DNA from: Echinococcus granulosus
Lineage: Eukaryota; Platyhelminthes; Cestoda; Cyclophyllidea; Taeniidae
DNA length: 64,000 nucleotides
Direction: 5' to 3'
NCBI RefSeq assembly: GCF_000524195.1
Contig: NW_020170399.1
Coordinates: 416,344 to 480,343, forward strand
Below are positions 63,301 through 64,000 of the stretch, one piece after another. The notes below the pieces were generated by a model. It saw only the letters and a program-made list of their open reading frames with translations. It searched no databases and had not been told where the DNA came from. The translations under genes and the position numbers were made by a program. How positions within the stretch are numbered: position 1 is the stretch's first letter; the number at the start of each line of letters is the position of its first letter.

Positions 63301-63652
63301 TGCTGCTAAGGCTAAGTGAGGCTATCTCCTCCTCGATTTCCCGCAATTCCCGCAACAGATGCTCCTGTCGACGACGTTCATCATCCAGGGCCATGTAATT
63401 CACACCCACGTTCATCTCCTGGGCTTTGAGCTGGAAGGAAGCAAAAGAAAAGTGATGTCATTAGACCCCATCAGGGAGTTATGTACCACTTGATGTTTCA
63501 CAAACCCTTCCTTCAGCCATTTTAATTCTAGCATTAAATAAAAGACGTATTATCATCTACACACTCATTTTTAAGTGATTCTTATAGAGGTTTAATGAGA
63601 ACTTGCAGACCCACCTCGTAATCTGTGAGCGCCTTTTTAATTACCCCGATAT
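51380..63652 (-). CDS. Plakin/spectraplakin, 3' part (runs off the right edge)
   Basis: Cytolinker family (VAB-10A, Shot, plectin, MACF1 group) that ties actin or intermediate filaments to junctions. Minus-strand exons seen: 63652-63615, 63430-63269, about 62945-62882, 62657-62505, 62188-62093, 62015-61887, 61832-61483, 60966-60861, 60520-60385, 59777-59570 and the giant 59150-51380. The small exons encode helical spectrin-like repeats. The 61832-61483 exon holds the plakin SH3 domain (VMVQAMVSLTGPDYKIQKGE, then HLWRVQTSSGIVEVPSICFW, as in plectin and desmoplakin). Most joins keep phase; the 62945-62882 exon does not fit perfectly, so something nearby is missing. Actin-binding domains, if any, lie beyond the window. 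There is no rod, EF-hand or GAS2 domain after the giant exon, so this end resembles the plakin-type isoform, not the spectrin-rod one. Confidence 0.8.
53529..57005 (-). repeat. Protein-coding array of GKKLQV modules
   Basis: At least 16 copies of [GNPA]K[KN][LMI]QV occur over 3.5 kb of coding sequence. In the middle of the array a longer module repeats, roughly 75-90 residues: VYSAPP, then DRACDAI, then FDAGVQ, then GKKLQV, then a hydrophobic or proline-rich spacer. Copies are diverged from each other except around the assembly gap. Confidence 0.9.
55074..55173. other. Assembly gap (100 N) inside the GKKLQV array
   Basis: The gap sits between FDAGVQAAE on one side and AGVQVAD on the other, which is the same point of the module twice. 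The missing DNA is therefore probably about one or more whole modules. The frame across the gap is not reliable. Confidence 0.95.
57020..58870 (-). repeat. Protein-coding array of TQ[IV]G motifs
   Basis: Before the GKKLQV array the exon repeats short motifs such as TQIGRS, CYTQLGSI, SQIQVGQIYS, DAQIGVLYA, STQVGIVHE, STQIGVLLSE, YTQVGQLYQQ, ETQIGPMV and GMQIGHLLQES. They are spaced irregularly at about 30-70 residues. Each is a short beta-like [TQ]Q[IV]G[xx][LI] unit. Confidence 0.8.
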
Positions 63653-63807
63653 CTAAAATGTTGAATAAAAAAATTAGAACTGTGGGGCAACCAGTACTAT
63701 ACTGAAAGGTGGCACCCATGGTTCGAAATGTAAGCTCGACAAATTTTGCAACTTGTAGCGATAACTAGCCAAGCCCTCCCCAATCGCCGTCATCATTCAG
63801 CAAACCA

Positions 63808-63888
63808 GCACACACACACACACACACACACATACAAATGCCTTCTCAAAAGCAAAGACCCTCGCGTTTGTTTGTGTGTGTGTGTGTA
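63808..63888. repeat. (CA)n and (TG)n inverted microsatellite pair
   Basis: About 12 CA units (63808-63832) are followed, some 40 bases later, by a TG run (63871-63888). They are complementary and could pair as a hairpin. The pair lies in an intron, or upstream of the last visible exon, of the plakin gene. Confidence 0.85.
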
Positions 63889-64000
63889 TGCTAAGGGGTC
63901 GCGTTGCCAACTTTTTGCGCACCTGACTCCGATGAAGAGGGCGCACGATTTGCATAGACGCCTACTTGGCATATAGTCAGGTCTGGCGTTTGCACGAATT

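Noticed and set aside
1..64000. CRISPR array, operons or bacterial genes
   Set aside because: None present; all recognisable genes are spliced or animal-type, and the repeats are LTRs, microsatellites or protein-coding arrays.

Overview
This is eukaryotic, intron-rich animal DNA. It is most likely from a flatworm, and a tapeworm is my best guess. Three things point that way. Introns fall into two classes, a tight group of 34-38 bases and a long group of hundreds of bases. Several start codons lie only a few bases after a 3' splice site. Short LTR elements of the TRIM type, as reported from taeniid tapeworms, are present. The species cannot be fixed from the window. Three 100-base runs of N show it is a draft scaffold.

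Layout. Bases 1-3.9 kb are intergenic and carry a complete miniature LTR element (TRIM). Next come three plus-strand housekeeping genes: DNA topoisomerase I (3.9-7.6 kb), glutathione synthetase (9.3-13.7 kb) and ribosomal protein L3 (15.2-16.7 kb). A long minus-strand gene, a TMEM94/ERMA-like P-type-ATPase-related membrane protein, fills 17.3-29.6 kb in about twenty exons. Divergent from it is tail-anchored cytochrome b5 (30.6-32.0 kb), followed by mitochondrial ribosomal protein mL37 (32.7-36.1 kb). Convergent with mL37 is a DNAJC4-like J-domain membrane protein (36.4-37.0 kb, minus strand). A single-exon Josephin deubiquitinase lies at 38.2-38.8 kb.

From 38.8 to 51.4 kb the sequence is mostly repeats. 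It holds a second complete TRIM, a truncated TRIM, an isolated inverted LTR, a second diverged repeat pair and simple repeats. Two exon-like pieces on the minus strand look like a histidine-phosphatase-superfamily gene or pseudogene.

From 51.4 kb to the window end runs the 3' part of a minus-strand plakin/spectraplakin gene. It has small exons for spectrin-like repeats and an SH3 domain, then a single exon of about 7.8 kb. That exon encodes roughly 2,590 residues dominated by two repeat families that I do not recognise from known plakins (a TQ[IV]G array and a GKKLQV array). It ends with a lone plectin-repeat-like motif. This exon is the most unusual object in the window.

The genes do not form a pathway. 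Most are ordinary conserved animal genes in a compact arrangement, with divergent pairs (TMEM94/CYB5, DNAJC4/JOSD) and convergent pairs (RPL3/TMEM94, mL37/DNAJC4).
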